The notes beneath the pieces were generated by a model. The model worked only from the letters and a program-made list of their open reading frames with translations. It was not told where the DNA came from and did not search any database. Below, piece after piece: positions 1-7,316 of a stretch of 32,551 nucleotides of DNA. Made by a program: the position numbers and the translations under genes. Positions within the stretch are counted from its first letter, which is position 1; each line of letters begins with the position of its first letter. The DNA lies in assembly GCF_910587525.1 (NCBI RefSeq), contig NZ_CAJULS010000002.1, forward strand, positions 29,715 through 62,265. Direction: 5' to 3'. This DNA is from an uncultured Oscillibacter sp. (lineage in GTDB: Bacteria; Bacillota; Clostridia; Oscillospirales; Oscillospiraceae).

Positions 1-70
1 CCGGTCTTCCCCGGTCTTCCCCGGTCTTCCCCGGTCTTCCCCGGTCTTCCCCGGTCTTCCCCGGTGTCCT
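1..70. repeat. Tandem 10-bp repeat at window edge
   Basis: Six perfect head-to-tail copies of CCGGTCTTCC fill bases 1-60, followed by a decayed seventh copy (CCGGTGTCCT). The array runs off the left edge, so its true copy number is unknown. A 10-bp unit returns to frame every 30 bases and contains no stop, so it could be the end of a gene (one plus frame stops at the TAG at 72-74) or an intergenic variable-number repeat. The window does not decide between these. Confidence 0.9.
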
Positions 71-197
71 GTAGATGCCCCGGCCCGCCCACGGATCAGG
101 ACATTCCTTTTTTTCTCCTTCGACAGATTCCAGCCGCCTTCTCCCTCCACAATATGTAGAATATAGGAAATATCAACAACACAAAGGAGGCGGTTCT

Positions 198-998
198 ATG
201 GAGCGCACAGAGGAACGGCGGGTCCTTCGGCTGCCTGTGGCGGACATCCGCCCCAATCCCGCCCAGCCCCGCAGGTTTTTTGACGAGGCAGCCCTGCGGG
301 AGCTGGCGTCCTCCATCCGGCGCCACGGCATCCTCCAGCCCCTCACCGTGCGGCGGCGGGGGGACAGCTGGGAACTGGTGGCCGGGGAGCGGCGGCTCCG
401 GGCCGCCCGGCTGGCTGGTCTCGAGACGGTACCCTGCATCGAGGCGGCGGTGGACAGCCGCCAGTCCGCCCTGCTGGCCCTGGTGGAAAATCTTCAGCGG
501 GAGGACCTGCACTACTTTGAGGAGGCCGCCGCCATCGCCGCTTACATCCAGGCGTCCGGCTCCACCCAGGAGGAGGCCGCCGCCCTGCTGGGCCGCTCCC
601 CCTCGGCGGTGGCCAACAAGCTGCGGCTCCTGCGCCTCTCCCCCGCCTGCCGGGAGATTCTGGTCACCGGAGGGCTGGCGGAGCGCCACGCCCGCACCCT
701 CCTGCGCTTGGAGGACGAAAGCGAGCGTCTGACGGCCGCCCGGCACATGGCAGACAAGCAGCTCACCGTGGCCCAGGCGGAGCAGTATGTGGACCGGCGG
801 CTGGCCGCCCTCCAGTCCACGCCTCCGGCGGGGCGGCGGACCTACATTATAAAAGATGTACGGCTCTTTCTCAACAGCGTGGACCGTGGCCTCCAGATCA
901 TCCGGGACGCCGGGGTGGACGCGGCCTGCGGCCGGGAGGAGACGGAGGACGATATCCTCCTCACCATCCGCATCCCCAAGCGCCCCGCCCGCCCATAG
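198..998 (+). CDS. noc: Noc-like nucleoid occlusion protein (ParB family)
   Basis: This 266-residue ParB/Noc-family CTPase and DNA-binding protein probably spreads from specific DNA sites to block Z-ring assembly over the nucleoid. The CTP-binding motifs are GERRLRAA (63-70) and ENLQRED (97-103), and the HTH spans about 122-146. Residues that separate Noc from ParB look Noc-like: K141 (ANK), R146 (LRLLR) and R163 (ERHAR). The ParB encoded at 17991 has A, G and G there. It lacks the N-terminal ParA-stimulating GRGLGALLG motif. An upstream in-frame start at 75 exists, but ATG 198 follows a strong AAAGGAGG at 183-190. With that start there is no obvious N-terminal amphipathic membrane-targeting helix such as B. 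subtilis Noc has. Family call is firm; Noc rather than second ParB is inference. Confidence 0.8.
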   Translation: MERTEERRVLRLPVADIRPNPAQPRRFFDEAALRELASSIRRHGILQPLTVRRRGDSWELVAGERRLRAARLAGLETVPCIEAAVDSRQSALLALVENLQREDLHYFEEAAAIAAYIQASGSTQEEAAALLGRSPSAVANKLRLLRLSPACREILVTGGLAERHARTLLRLEDESERLTAARHMADKQLTVAQAEQYVDRRLAALQSTPPAGRRTYIIKDVRLFLNSVDRGLQIIRDAGVDAACGREETEDDILLTIRIPKRPARP

Positions 999-1058
999 GT
1001 GCGCTTCTCTCCCGCCTCATATCAAAACATTTCTCCTTATTTTCCTTTTATTGTTACT

Positions 1059-1098
1059 GTATTGTAACCTTTTTTTCACCGGGAATGTGTTACAATAC
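1059..1098 (+). promoter_or_regulatory. Promoter with perfect 10-bp inverted repeat
   Basis: GTATTGTAAC (1059-1068) and GTTACAATAC (1089-1098) are perfect inverted repeats with a 20-base T-rich spacer. The right arm contains an extended -10 element (TG-T-TACAAT, 1088-1096), without a clear -35. A further GTTAC at 1053-1057 adds a third half-site. It looks like an operator overlapping the promoter of the VanW-domain gene that starts at 1166. The binding protein is unknown. Confidence 0.6.
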
Positions 1099-1165
1099 AT
1101 CGTGGCAGAAAAGGGCCGGTTGTGTGCGGCGCTTTTCAAAAGGAACAAACGACAGGAGGGGCTTC

Positions 1166-2947
1166 ATGGAACAGATCAACGAAGCCGTGGAAATGCGGAC
1201 CGGGGGAACCCGGCTGAAAAAGAGCGGCGGCATCGGCGGACCTCTGCTGATTGCCCTGGGCCTGACGGCCCTTATTGCCGGCGGGGCCTATCTGGGCCTG
1301 TGCGCCTACGCGGTCAACAGCGGTACGATCTGGAGCAACACCCGTGTTCTGGAACAGGACATCGGCGGCCTCACCCGGGACCAGGCCGTTCAGAAACTGG
1401 AGGCCACCCTGCCGGACATGGCCATCCGGCTCCTGCTCCTTGATGACACCACCCCGCCGGACGCGCCGGAGAACTACTCCACCGGCGCGGACTCCGGCAT
1501 GGGCGCCGATATCCCCCTCAGCGATCTGGGCGCGGAGGTGGACGTCCCCGCCCTGGTGGACTTCGCGGATCAGACCCAGCGGTCCCAGTCCTTCCTCACC
1601 GCCGGATACCGCTACCTCTCCCGGGAGGAGGCCCACACTTTCAGCAAACCGGACGCCATCACCCTGGACCCGGAGAAGACGGCGGAGACCGCCGGACGTG
1701 TGGCGGACAGTCTCTCCTGGCCGGCGGAGAACACCTCTTACAGCGTGGAGGAGGACGCCCTTCTGGTGCGGATTCCCAAAGACGGCCAGTCCCTGGACGC
1801 GGACGCGCTGCAATCCGCGCTGGAGGACCGCTCCTGGAACAGCAGCCTTACCATTGCCCTCCCCCGGGAAGTTCTCTCCCCCACAGAGGTTCTCACCGCC
1901 CAGGACATCCACGATGCCGTCAGCGGCGAGGTGAAAAACGCCGGATACGACGCCGAAAACGACGCCATCACCCCTGAGCAGGTGGGGGCGGATTTTGACA
2001 TTCCCGCCGCCCAGGCCGCCATGGACGCGGCGGAGCCCGGCTCCACCGTCCGCGTCACCGCGGACATCCAGCTCCCCGCCGTCACGGCGGAGGACCTGGA
2101 GGAGCTGCTGTTCCGGGACGTGCTGGGAGAGGCCCGGACCCACGTATCCGGCACGGCGGCCCGCATTTCCAACGTAAAGCTGTCCTCCGCCGCCTTCAAC
2201 GGCGTGGTGCTCAACACCGGAGACGTGTTCTCCTACAACGAAACCGTGGGCCAGCGGACGGCGGCCAAGGGCTACCAGCCCGCGCCGGCCTATGTGCAGG
2301 GCGAGACGGTGGACGAGATCGGCGGCGGCGTGTGCCAGCCCTCCTCCACGCTGTACTTAGCCTGCCTCCGGGCCAACCTGGAGATCACAGAGCGGTACGC
2401 CCACCGGTACGTCCCCGCCTACATCGGCAAGGGCATGGACGCCACCGTCTCCTGGGGCGGGCCGGACTACAAATTCACCAACAACACGGACTATCCCATC
2501 AAGATCGAGACTGTCTACGAAAAGGGCTATCTCACGGTGCGCCTGCTGGGCACCAACGTGGACGGCACCTATGTGAAGATGACCTACGAGCCAATCTCCT
2601 CCACCCCCTTCGAGGTGGTCTACGAGGACGACCCCACCCTGGCCCCGGGCCAGGAGGTGGTGAAGGTCACCCCCTACACCGGCTACAAGGGCCGGACCTA
2701 CCGCAACGTCTACGCCGCCGACGGCACCCTGATCTCCAGCGAGTACGAGGACACCAGCGACTACAAGGTCCGCAACCGGGTAATCCTCCGCGGTCCGGAG
2801 GCGGAGCCCTCTGTTCCGGCGGTGAACCCGGATCCCGGCGGGTTTGTGGTGGACCTGCCGGAGGTGACGGACCCCGGCACGGCGGTTGAGCCCCCCATTC
2901 AGGACCCGGGGACGAATCCCCCTATCATCGTTCTGCCTGAGATGTAG
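1166..2947 (+). CDS. Membrane-anchored VanW-domain protein
   Basis: This 593-residue protein has an N-terminal cytoplasmic segment, one membrane helix at about 24-48 and a large exported part. The middle (about 100-320) resembles the peptidoglycan-binding-like repeats that usually precede VanW domains. The VanW domain follows (about 325-460) with its typical GGGVCQPSS stretch near 386 and a WGGPDYKFTN-like segment. A G5-like beta domain (about 475-545) and a Pro-rich tail end the protein. VanW proteins occur in some vancomycin-resistance clusters, but most are general surface proteins of unknown biochemical function. Nothing here indicates resistance. ATG 1166 has AGGAGG seven bases upstream; an upstream in-frame start at 1085 falls inside the promoter and was rejected. 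It is probably monocistronic, with a terminator at 2959-2983. Confidence 0.85.
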   Translation: MEQINEAVEMRTGGTRLKKSGGIGGPLLIALGLTALIAGGAYLGLCAYAVNSGTIWSNTRVLEQDIGGLTRDQAVQKLEATLPDMAIRLLLLDDTTPPDAPENYSTGADSGMGADIPLSDLGAEVDVPALVDFADQTQRSQSFLTAGYRYLSREEAHTFSKPDAITLDPEKTAETAGRVADSLSWPAENTSYSVEEDALLVRIPKDGQSLDADALQSALEDRSWNSSLTIALPREVLSPTEVLTAQDIHDAVSGEVKNAGYDAENDAITPEQVGADFDIPAAQAAMDAAEPGSTVRVTADIQLPAVTAEDLEELLFRDVLGEARTHVSGTAARISNVKLSSAAFNGVVLNTGDVFSYNETVGQRTAAKGYQPAPAYVQGETVDEIGGGVCQPSSTLYLACLRANLEITERYAHRYVPAYIGKGMDATVSWGGPDYKFTNNTDYPIKIETVYEKGYLTVRLLGTNVDGTYVKMTYEPISSTPFEVVYEDDPTLAPGQEVVKVTPYTGYKGRTYRNVYAADGTLISSEYEDTSDYKVRNRVILRGPEAEPSVPAVNPDPGGFVVDLPEVTDPGTAVEPPIQDPGTNPPIIVLPEM

Positions 2948-2958
2948 CAGGCCGGAGG

Positions 2959-2985
2959 CGGAGCGCCCGCTCCGTCTCTTTTTCT
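2959..2985 (+). terminator. Rho-independent terminator after VanW gene
   Basis: CGGAGCG (2959-2965) pairs perfectly with CGCTCCG (2968-2974) and is followed by TCTCTTTTTCT. The hairpin starts 12 bases after the VanW stop codon. Confidence 0.75.
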
Positions 2986-3035
2986 CCCCCCGGTCTCCCG
3001 CCTTGACCCCCTATAATGGACATAAGGTGAAGAGC

Positions 3036-3215
3036 ATGCTTGACGAGGAGGATTTGCAGGCCATCGCGGAAGTGATGGATCAGAAAATCAGCGCGTCCGA
3101 GGCCCGCATGACAGACTGCATTGACCGCCAGAAGCTGGAATTCCGTCTGGATGTTTTGGAGGCCGTCACCCGGCGGAACATCCCGGAAATTGAAAAGCTG
3201 AAAAAGGCCCGGTAA
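3036..3215 (+). CDS. Small hypothetical protein, helical
   Basis: A 59-residue, highly charged protein, predicted to be almost entirely alpha-helical from its E/K/D/I/L pattern, with no signal peptide or membrane segment. I do not recognise a family. The start ATG 3036 has AAGGTGA at 3024-3030, six bases upstream. A longer in-frame reading from 2886 overlaps the VanW gene and its terminator and is unlikely. A TATAAT at 3012-3017 could be a -10 box but has no matching -35, and would give a very short leader. The protein might be a small DNA- or protein-binding factor, but no specific role can be assigned. Confidence 0.55.
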   Translation: MLDEEDLQAIAEVMDQKISASEARMTDCIDRQKLEFRLDVLEAVTRRNIPEIEKLKKAR

Positions 3216-3291
3216 ATCCACGGAAACGGCGTTCTTATCTATAAACAGTCCTAAAAATACAGCAGACGCGCAGCGGCGCCGCCTCTTAAAT

Positions 3292-3320
3292 TTGACAATA
3301 TGGACCCGGTGAGATATATT
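3292..3320 (+). promoter_or_regulatory. Consensus sigma-A promoter of the exported-protein cassette
   Basis: TTGACA (3292-3297) and TATATT (3315-3320) are separated by exactly 17 bases. It would give a leader of about 140 bases before the XRE gene at 3466. Confidence 0.85.
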
Positions 3321-3378
3321 TGCATAAACGGAATCGGCCCCGGCAAGTGGGAAACGGGGAGTAATGACATACAACGGG

Positions 3379-3420
3379 AACCGCAACCGGCAATTGCCTC
3401 CCTGCAACCCCGGTGCGGTT
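3379..3420 (+). other. Hairpin in the leader of the XRE-cassette mRNA
   Basis: AACCGCAACCGG (3379-3390) can pair with CCGGTGCGGTT (3410-3420), leaving one bulged A and a 19-base loop. It sits within the 5' leader, with a T6 run 13 bases downstream, too far for a canonical terminator. It may be an attenuator or mRNA-stabilising element; function is inferred only. Confidence 0.45.
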
Positions 3421-3465
3421 TACATTGGCGGCATTTTTTCGTAAAGTGAAGGAGGAATGGGTGGG

Positions 3466-3882
3466 ATGAAGCTGGAGGAAAAGCTGACCGGCCTGCGAAA
3501 GGAAAAGGGCCTCACTCAGCTGGAGCTGGCGGAGGCCGTACATGTGTCCCGCCAGGCGGTATCCCGGTGGGAGGTGGGGACGTCCATTCCAACCATGGAA
3601 AACCTGGCGTCCCTGGGCCGGCTCTACGGCGTACCGGTGGACGATCTGCTCAACGGCCGGGAGGAGCCCTCCAAAAAGGAACCGCCCCCCGCGGACGGGG
3701 AAAAAACGGCGAAGCGCTGGACAGCCCTGGCGCTGGCCGCTCTGAGCCTGACAGTCCTGATCCTGACGGTCTGCGTCGCCGCGCTGCTCCTGAGCCAGCG
3801 CGAGGACGCCCACAATCTCAGCGATTTAACAGGAGAGGAGGGAGTAATATCTGACGGCACCTTTTCACTGGAGTGGCCATAA
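3466..3882 (+). CDS. XRE-family regulator with C-terminal membrane helix
   Basis: A 138-residue protein with an N-terminal Cro/C1-type HTH (about 1-62, including the recognition stretch SRQAVSRWE), a short Lys/Pro linker, one membrane helix (about 85-109) and a 28-residue tail predicted outside the membrane. HTH proteins with a C-terminal membrane segment usually act as local transcription regulators held at the membrane, but the ligand is unknown. ATG 3466 was chosen because the GGAGG at 3451-3455 is 10 bases upstream; the nearer ATG at 3457 would leave only one base. It is the first gene of a cassette with two exported proteins (20 bases to the next gene), so regulation of or by those proteins is a reasonable inference. 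Confidence 0.8.
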   Translation: MKLEEKLTGLRKEKGLTQLELAEAVHVSRQAVSRWEVGTSIPTMENLASLGRLYGVPVDDLLNGREEPSKKEPPPADGEKTAKRWTALALAALSLTVLILTVCVAALLLSQREDAHNLSDLTGEEGVISDGTFSLEWP

Positions 3883-3901
3883 GAGAAAGGAGGTGAACAC
3901 C

Positions 3902-4309
3902 ATGAGATTGAAAAAAGCATTCTGCCTGCTGCTGGCCAGCGTCCTGACCTTTGCCTGCCTGACACTGGAGGCTGGCGCGGTTCAGGCGGAGCCGGAAGCG
4001 GATACATTGTCAATTGAACGGGCCTCTGGCCGGTTCAGCGTGGATGTCAGCAAACAGTCAACTTTTACCGCAGATTCGGACTTTTTTCTGGACGTTGGCG
4101 AAACCGTGACCATCACGGCCACCTATACCCCCCGGTCCGCCAGTGTGGATTTCGGCCTGATCGCTCCGGACGGATTGTTTTATTCTCTCCCGGGGCAGCG
4201 GGGCAGCTTTAGCGAGACTTTCAAGATCGACCAGCGGGGGTATTACACCTTGGCAATCCGAAATAATTCCGATTCCGCCGTTTCTGTTTCCGGTACTGTG
4301 ACCTATTAA
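3902..4309 (+). CDS. Small exported protein, predicted beta-sandwich
   Basis: A 135-residue protein with a clear Sec signal peptide (KK, then a hydrophobic core, probable cleavage after A-V-Q-A at about 29). The mature part is about 106 residues, rich in beta-prone segments, and ends GYYTLAIRNNSDSAVSVSG. That ending is reminiscent of pre-peptidase or GOLD-like sandwich domains, but I do not recognise a named family. The Cys at 19 lies in the signal core and does not fit a good lipobox. AAAGGAGGTGA lies six bases before ATG 3902. It is co-transcribed with the membrane-bound XRE regulator just upstream and followed by a second exported protein. Confidence 0.75.
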   Translation: MRLKKAFCLLLASVLTFACLTLEAGAVQAEPEADTLSIERASGRFSVDVSKQSTFTADSDFFLDVGETVTITATYTPRSASVDFGLIAPDGLFYSLPGQRGSFSETFKIDQRGYYTLAIRNNSDSAVSVSGTVTY

Positions 4310-4369
4310 GTGTAGATTCACACGACAAACCAACAAACACATCATAATTATATAGAACGGAGGATATAT

Positions 4370-4822
4370 ATGAAAAAAATGCGTCGTATGCTATCCCTGC
4401 TGATGGTATTTTCTATCATCTTATCCTTTACCGTACTCCCCGCGGCGGCGAGCGAAGCAAGCACTGCGAGACTCATGCCGATACCCTATACCTATACAAA
4501 CACAATAAAAATTGACTCCGGCCGGAACTTCCCTCCGGGATGGGCATACTTCGATGTGCAGATTGCCGGATTATATGACGCGCAGGGTGGAAATGTGATT
4601 TCCATTGATACAAAGACGTGCAGATATACCGGCGGGGTTAATTGCGTTGACCACGACGTATATGTTGAGACCTGGACAGAAGCAAACAGAAAAGGCTTGG
4701 TTTATTGGCGGCTGTCTGGAGAGTTGACGATCTCCTGGACAAGTCCTGTCTCGGGGATGCAGTATGAGAACGTCTATTTTGAGAGCGATTCTCACTGTTT
4801 TTACGCCGAGGATTATACATAA
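4370..4822 (+). CDS. Small exported protein of unknown function
   Basis: A 150-residue protein with an N-terminal KKMRRM stretch, a hydrophobic core and probable signal-peptidase cleavage after A-A-A at about 27. The mature part is beta-rich, with three cysteines (84, 92, 143) and many aromatic residues, and has no family I recognise. The gene is visibly richer in A+T than its neighbours, which may indicate acquisition or weak selection on codon use. CGGAGG lies six bases before ATG 4370. It is the third gene of the cassette that begins with the XRE membrane regulator, and has no promoter of its own that I can see. Confidence 0.75.
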   Translation: MKKMRRMLSLLMVFSIILSFTVLPAAASEASTARLMPIPYTYTNTIKIDSGRNFPPGWAYFDVQIAGLYDAQGGNVISIDTKTCRYTGGVNCVDHDVYVETWTEANRKGLVYWRLSGELTISWTSPVSGMQYENVYFESDSHCFYAEDYT

Positions 4823-4824
4823 TT

Positions 4825-4926
4825 ATGGCTAGTTGGTTTTTGTGGCTGACAATGGTAGTCATGCGATACGCGCCTCTTGCCGCCATCCCAATTTGCCTTA
4901 TCATCGTCATGAGAAAAAGGAAATAG
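4825..4926 (+). CDS. 33-residue membrane peptide
   Basis: A short reading frame beginning two bases after the stop of the preceding exported-protein gene. The peptide starts MASWFLWLTMVV, continues with one long hydrophobic segment (about 3-28), and ends in a basic tail RKRK. This layout is typical of small single-pass membrane proteins or type I toxin-like peptides. The only possible ribosome site is GAGGA at 4808-4812, 12 bases upstream, so translation may rely on coupling. The terminator starts 10 bases after its stop. Being coding is plausible but unproven. Confidence 0.45.
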   Translation: MASWFLWLTMVVMRYAPLAAIPICLIIVMRKRK

Positions 4927-4936
4927 GCACCACACA

Positions 4937-4980
4937 GGGAGCATCCGCCCGTAAAACAGGCGGATACTCCCTTTTCCTCT
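4937..4980 (+). terminator. Strong terminator ending the exported-protein cassette
   Basis: GGGAGCATCCGCC (4937-4949) pairs with GGCGGATACTCCC (4959-4971) with a single internal mismatch and is followed by TTTTCCTCT. The opposite strand has no T-run after the stem, so it serves plus-strand transcription. Confidence 0.85.
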
Positions 4981-4996
4981 TCCGTAAACCGATGGC

Positions 4997-5989
4997 CTAC
5001 CGCTGCCGCTCCCTCTTCAATTTCCGAATATCCTCCCCCACGAAGGGCAGCAGCTGATACTCCCCCTCAATCCGGGACGCCGCCTGGGGCGAGTACCGCC
5101 GCCCCAGATCGCTTGGCATCAAATTTGTGCTGAGAATTGTGGACCGCCGCTCCACCAGCCGCGTGTTGACGATCTCGTACAGCGCGCTCTGCACAAAGGC
5201 CGTGGTCAGCTCCGTCCCCAGATCGTCCAGAATCAGCAGGTCGCACCGGAGCACCCGCTCCACGTCCTCCCCGGCCTCCTCCCGGCCGAACTTCTCGTCC
5301 TCAAACACCCGGAACACGTGCCCCGCCGTGTCGTACACCACGGACCACCCCGCCCCGCTCACCTCCCGGGCGATGGCGGCGGAGAGATGGGTCTTCCCCA
5401 GCCCCGGCGCGCCGAAGAACAGCAGGTTTTCAAACCGGCGGCCGAACCGGTGGGCGAACTCCGCGCAGCTGTTGTACACCCGCTCCTCCATATGGCTCCG
5501 GGCGGACTTCCGCTCCCCCGGCTCCACCCGGTCGGAGTACCACTCCAGGGAGAAGGTGTCGAAGCTCTGGCTTCCCAGGTCCAGCATCCGGCTCAGCTCC
5601 TTTTGCTGCTCCCGGGCGTAATGGCTCCGCAGGCACCGGCACACGCCGCCGTCCCGGTAACCCGTGTCCCCGCACAGGGGGCAGGCGGGCTTCTCCTCCA
5701 GGCAGTCCTCCGGCAGGCCCAATTGCTCCAGCAGCGCCTGCCGCTCCCGCTGAAGGCGCAGGTTCTCCACCCGCAGCCGCGCCACCTCCTCCCCGGGGTC
5801 CGTGCCCCGGCGGAAGGTGACGGTGACCAGGCGGCCCATGGCGGCGCGCAGTTCCCGGTCGATCTCCCGCAGCCGGGGGGCCCGCCGGAAAATGTCCTCC
5901 CGCCGCCGCGCCTCCCGCTCCTCCCGCGCCCGCCGCTCCTCCTCAAAGGCCTGGAGGGCCCGGCGCATGATTTTTCCGTCGTAAGCCAT
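4997..5989 (-). CDS. DnaI/DnaC-like helicase loader ATPase
   Basis: A 330-residue AAA+ primosomal protein expected to load the replicative helicase at origins. The N-terminal half is charged and helical (about 1-95). A zinc-binding motif CPLC...CRC (103-119) follows, as in DnaI. The ATPase domain has Walker A GAPGLGKT (193-200), Walker B LLILDD (251-256) and a sensor-1 STN (287-289). It lies 35 bases downstream of the DnaD-like gene on the same strand, the usual pairing of initiation factors in Firmicutes. GGAGAG lies just upstream of its ATG at 5989. The protein could be annotated dnaI or dnaC by different pipelines, so no symbol is assigned. Confidence 0.9.
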   Translation of the reverse strand: MAYDGKIMRRALQAFEEERRAREEREARRREDIFRRAPRLREIDRELRAAMGRLVTVTFRRGTDPGEEVARLRVENLRLQRERQALLEQLGLPEDCLEEKPACPLCGDTGYRDGGVCRCLRSHYAREQQKELSRMLDLGSQSFDTFSLEWYSDRVEPGERKSARSHMEERVYNSCAEFAHRFGRRFENLLFFGAPGLGKTHLSAAIAREVSGAGWSVVYDTAGHVFRVFEDEKFGREEAGEDVERVLRCDLLILDDLGTELTTAFVQSALYEIVNTRLVERRSTILSTNLMPSDLGRRYSPQAASRIEGEYQLLPFVGEDIRKLKRERQR

Positions 5990-6024
5990 CTCTTCTCTCC
6001 TTTATCCTGCCTCCGCCCCGGCGC

Positions 6025-6918
6025 TCAGACGTACTCCCAGGCCCCCCGGCCGCCGGAGGTCTTCTCCTGCGGTTTCCTGCCGCCGTCGCCCGCCTCCACC
6101 TCCTCCGGGGTGTGGAGGCCCGCCTCGTGCCACCGCTTCAAAATGCCGTTTAAGTAGGGCCACTTCAATTCGTGGCACTTGAGCACCGTCCTGTCATAGG
6201 CCAGGGCCACCGTCTCCGGCGGAAAGCCCATCTCCTGCCAGGCGGTGAGGTACTTCTCCTCCGACGCCGCCGGCATCCGCTCCCCCAGGCCCAGAACCCG
6301 CATATACTGCGGCACGCGCTCCTGCCGCTGGGCGTAGTTTTTCAGGTATTCCGCCGCCGCCCCCTGGCTGTCGATGCCCATCCGGGCCCAGGCGTAGCCC
6401 TCCCGCTCGATCTGCTTCATCCCCGGCCGGCGGCCCGGGCCGTACCGCCGCTGTACCCGCTCTGAGCAGTGGCACACCAGCAGGTAGATCACATCGGCGG
6501 GCAGCCCCAGGTAGTCGTTCAGCCCCAGCAGGACCCCCACGTCCGGCGCGGTGAGCTTTTTGCCCAGCTTCCGCTCCACCTCAGCGGTGAGGCTGCGGAA
6601 CTCGGCGCTGCCCTCCAGCCGGTCGGCAATGTCCGTCTGCCGGTAGGCCGGCCTTTCCTCCGCCGGCTCCGGAGGGAGCTCCTCCGCCGCCGGGGCGATG
6701 AGTCCCAGCTCCCGGAGCGTCCGCTCCGCTGCCTCGATGCGGGCCCGGTCCCACCGCAGCTCCCCTGCCAGGGACCGGGGGGGAACGCCGCCGTGGCGGC
6801 GCAGGAGGGCCAGGTACAAAAGCGCCGCGTCTCCGTTGCCCCGCTCCAGCAGGCGTTTCACCGCCTGGCCGGTGAGGGTGACGCCCTCGTCTCCGGTATG
6901 GATCAATACGCTGGACAT
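6025..6918 (-). CDS. DnaD-domain primosome protein
   Basis: A 297-residue replication-initiation protein of the DnaD/DnaB(Gram-positive) type. The N-terminus looks like a winged helix (about 15-75), followed by a Pro/Glu linker and two DnaD-type helical regions (about 105-195 and 215-265). The second has the diagnostic YxxxIxxxW motif, seen as YLNGILKRW (255-263). These proteins remodel origin DNA and recruit the helicase loader, here the next gene. The ATG at 6918 has GGGAGGAGGG upstream on the minus strand, and a good promoter lies at 6954-6982. Confidence 0.88.
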   Translation of the reverse strand: MSSVLIHTGDEGVTLTGQAVKRLLERGNGDAALLYLALLRRHGGVPPRSLAGELRWDRARIEAAERTLRELGLIAPAAEELPPEPAEERPAYRQTDIADRLEGSAEFRSLTAEVERKLGKKLTAPDVGVLLGLNDYLGLPADVIYLLVCHCSERVQRRYGPGRRPGMKQIEREGYAWARMGIDSQGAAAEYLKNYAQRQERVPQYMRVLGLGERMPAASEEKYLTAWQEMGFPPETVALAYDRTVLKCHELKWPYLNGILKRWHEAGLHTPEEVEAGDGGRKPQEKTSGGRGAWEYV

Positions 6919-6953
6919 GGCCTGTCCCTCCTCCCTGCGTTTTTTGCTCTCTC

Positions 6954-6982
6954 ATTCTACACGAAAAATTTCGGGAGGGCAA
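6954..6982 (-). promoter_or_regulatory. Minus-strand promoter for the dnaD/dnaI-like pair
   Basis: Read on the minus strand, TTGCCC (6977-6982) and TAGAAT (6954-6959) are separated by 17 bases. They lie about 40-60 bases upstream of the DnaD-like start. Confidence 0.65.
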
Positions 6983-7040
6983 GCCCTGGCCAGGGGTTTT
7001 CTCTGGAGGATTCCCGCCGCGGGGCGGGACGCCGCTTTTA

Positions 7041-7192
7041 CTCGCCCTGACGGGCGCGGGAGAGTTCAGCCATGATGATGGCGGGTGCATCCTGCATGGC
7101 GAAGCCGTGCACCTCCGTCCCCGGCCCTTGGCCGGACTCCCCCGTCCGCGCCCGAGGCGCGGGACCCCCATTCCCCGCAGGGCCCCCCACCA
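7041..7192 (+). repeat. Dispersed mosaic repeat, copy D
   Basis: Bases 7041-7090 match 27107-27155 with two substitutions and one indel (shared landmarks CGCCCTGACGGGCG and GCCATGATGATGGC). From about 7084 onward it matches the right part of the copy at 11821-12105: a GTGCA landmark and then GC-rich short palindromes such as CCCCGGCCCTTGGCCGG, spaced about 25 bases. The central A/T hairpin seen in the other copies is missing. It fills most of the 398-base gap upstream of zapA. Confidence 0.75.
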
Positions 7193-7229
7193 GAATTTTG
7201 TGAATTTTTTGGAAAAATCCCCATTTTTT

Positions 7230-7259
7230 CTGGCACACAGCCGCTCCATGTGCTATACT
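7230..7259 (+). promoter_or_regulatory. Promoter of zapA
   Basis: An extended -10 element TG-C-TATACT (7251-7259) with a weak -35 CTGGCA (7230-7235), spaced 18 bases. It lies about 55 bases before the zapA start. Confidence 0.6.
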
Positions 7260-7316
7260 ATACGCTGTGAAATTGACTGGATCCGCTTTGCGCTTCAAAA
7301 AGAGGAGGAATGTCTC

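Noticed and set aside
1..70. CRISPR array
   Set aside because: The 10-base units are contiguous with no spacers, and there are no cas genes.
1166..2947. Vancomycin-resistance gene
   Set aside because: A VanW domain alone is common in Clostridia and gives no resistance; no vanA/B-type ligase, vanH, vanX or two-component system is present.
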